From assembly GCA_964612065.1 (NCBI GenBank), contig CAZTCD010000155.1, forward strand, positions 1 to 5,939: DNA of 5,939 bases, in the 5' to 3' direction. How positions within the stretch are numbered: position 1 is the first letter of the stretch; each line of letters begins with the position of its first letter. Below are positions 4,949-5,939 of this stretch, one piece after another. Origin of the DNA: JAKFYM01 sp964612065 (GTDB taxonomy: Bacteria > Bdellovibrionota > UBA1018 > CAIPTA01). The notes beneath the pieces are model-generated. The model saw only the letters and a list, made by a program, of their open reading frames with translations, had not been told where the DNA came from and ran no database searches. The position numbers were made by a program, and so were the translations under genes.

Positions 4949-5920
4949 TTAGCCCCGCACGAATCCCTGGAATTTCTTCACCAGCTTGGGCGCCGTGAGC
5001 TCGTAGTGCTCGAGGCACTCCTGAGGCGTGCCGCTCTGGCCGAAGGTATCCATGATGCCATGGCGGTAGAGCTTGCCGGCGCCTTCCTCGGCGAGGAATT
5101 CGGCGATCGCGCCGCCCAAGCCGCCGATCACATAATGATCCTCCACCGTGATGAATTTTTTGTGGCGCTTGAGAGCCTCGCGCAGCCAGGCGGTGTCGAG
5201 CGGCTTGATGGAGGAAACGTTGGCCACCTCCAGGCTGATGCCCTGTTTTTCAAGCTCAGCGGCGGCTTCCAGCGTGGCGCCAATCGGGCCGCCCGAGGCG
5301 AGCACGAGGGCGTCTTTGCCGGGTTTCAGGCCGTGGATCTTGCCGATCTTGAACTGCGTATCGGCGCTGTGCACGCGGGGCACGGCCTGGCGGGTGAGGC
5401 GCACATAGGCCGGATGCGGGTGAGTTACGAGCTCCTCGATTAGGGCCGCGGTTTCGATATCGTCGGCCGGCTGGAGCACGGTCATGCCCGGCTGAGTGCG
5501 CATGCAGGAGAGATCTTCGAGCGCCATCTGGGAGTGGCCGTCGTCGCCGATGCCCACGCCTGCATGCGTGCCGATGATGCGCACGTTGGCCTGGGTATAG
5601 GCCACGCTCATGCGGATCTGATCGAAGCGGCCGCTCACGAAAGCGCCAAAGGAGCAGATGAAGGGCACCTTGCCGGTGAGAGCGAGGCCCGCGCCAGCGC
5701 CGATCATATTGGCTTCCTGGATTCCCATCTCGAAGAAGCGCTCGGGGAATTTCTTGCCGAAAAGGCCGCTCATCGTGGATTTGGCTAGATCTGCATCGAG
5801 CACCACGATCTGCGGGTATTTCTCGCCGATCTTCTCCAGGGTTTGCCCGAAGGCGAGGCGGGTGGCGATTGGCTTCACAGCGGCTTGTTGTGCGAGTGTT
5901 CCGCTCTTATTATCAATCAT
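4949..5920 (-). CDS. Transketolase, C-terminal subunit (split type)
   Basis: This 323-residue protein corresponds to the pyrimidine-binding and C-terminal domains of transketolase, as in organisms that encode the enzyme as two polypeptides. The thiamine diphosphate-activating glutamate is E69 in GIQEANM. FDQIRM (99-104), THAGVGIGDDG (118-128), SQMALEDL (130-137) and VEDHY (259-263) are all typical. H119 aligns with yeast H469, while Q131 occupies the place of yeast H481, as in mammalian transketolase. The C-terminal domain spans about 195-315. With its N-terminal partner the enzyme would transfer two-carbon units in the pentose phosphate pathway. That partner is not in the window but is expected just upstream on the minus strand. 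The 19 nt before this start read ELGVK-stop in one frame, ending 1 nt before the ATG, and contain a GGGGG ribosome site (5930-5934). mce follows in the same operon. Confidence 0.92.
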   Translation of the reverse strand: MIDNKSGTLAQQAAVKPIATRLAFGQTLEKIGEKYPQIVVLDADLAKSTMSGLFGKKFPERFFEMGIQEANMIGAGAGLALTGKVPFICSFGAFVSGRFDQIRMSVAYTQANVRIIGTHAGVGIGDDGHSQMALEDLSCMRTQPGMTVLQPADDIETAALIEELVTHPHPAYVRLTRQAVPRVHSADTQFKIGKIHGLKPGKDALVLASGGPIGATLEAAAELEKQGISLEVANVSSIKPLDTAWLREALKRHKKFITVEDHYVIGGLGGAIAEFLAEEGAGKLYRHGIMDTFGQSGTPQECLEHYELTAPKLVKKFQGFVRG

Positions 5921-5939
5921 TTTACTTTACCCCCAGCTC

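Noticed and set aside
4931..5443. A 170-codon plus-strand open frame opposite the transketolase subunit
   Set aside because: It is fully antisense to a well-recognised enzyme and arises from that gene's GC-biased codon positions. No recognisable motif is present.

Overview
The window looks like chromosomal DNA of a GC-rich Gram-negative bacterium. It encodes a probable outer-membrane lipoprotein, a Sec-secreted protein, a PilZ c-di-GMP receptor, a rhomboid protease, a methylmalonyl-CoA epimerase and a transketolase split into separate subunits. A deltaproteobacterial or Bdellovibrionota-like source would fit this mix, but nothing here fixes the taxonomy. I see no rRNA, tRNA, CRISPR array, insertion sequence or phage gene.

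Layout, left to right. (1) 109-1794, plus strand: a 561-residue TPR lipoprotein. It ends at a strong hairpin (1827-1849) that separates it from a convergent minus-strand pair. (2) 2981-1886, minus strand: a complete rhomboid intramembrane serine protease, followed 58 nt later by a 94-residue acidic hypothetical protein. (3) 2982-3208: a 227-bp divergent intergenic region with a perfect 18-bp palindrome and an overlapping set of RNA-like helices just ahead of pilZ. (4) 3209-4345, plus strand: a tight cluster of PilZ protein, small secreted protein with two cysteines, and single-pass membrane protein with a Pro/Ala-rich tail. (5) 4346-4518: a convergent intergenic region with a terminator-like inverted repeat. 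(6) 5920-4519, minus strand: C-terminal transketolase subunit, then methylmalonyl-CoA epimerase 16 nt later. The N-terminal transketolase subunit is expected just beyond the right edge.

The central part (rhomboid, divergent regulatory region, PilZ cluster) concerns the cell envelope and second-messenger signalling. The right part is central carbon metabolism: the pentose phosphate pathway and the propionyl-CoA/methylmalonyl-CoA route. The least ordinary item is the pilZ leader. The loop of a 12-bp bulged hairpin can pair with a 7-nt segment downstream, giving a pseudoknot or switch geometry next to the gene for a predicted c-di-GMP receptor. This is a candidate cis-regulatory RNA, not a demonstrated one. 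All remaining genes look intact and fairly conventional.
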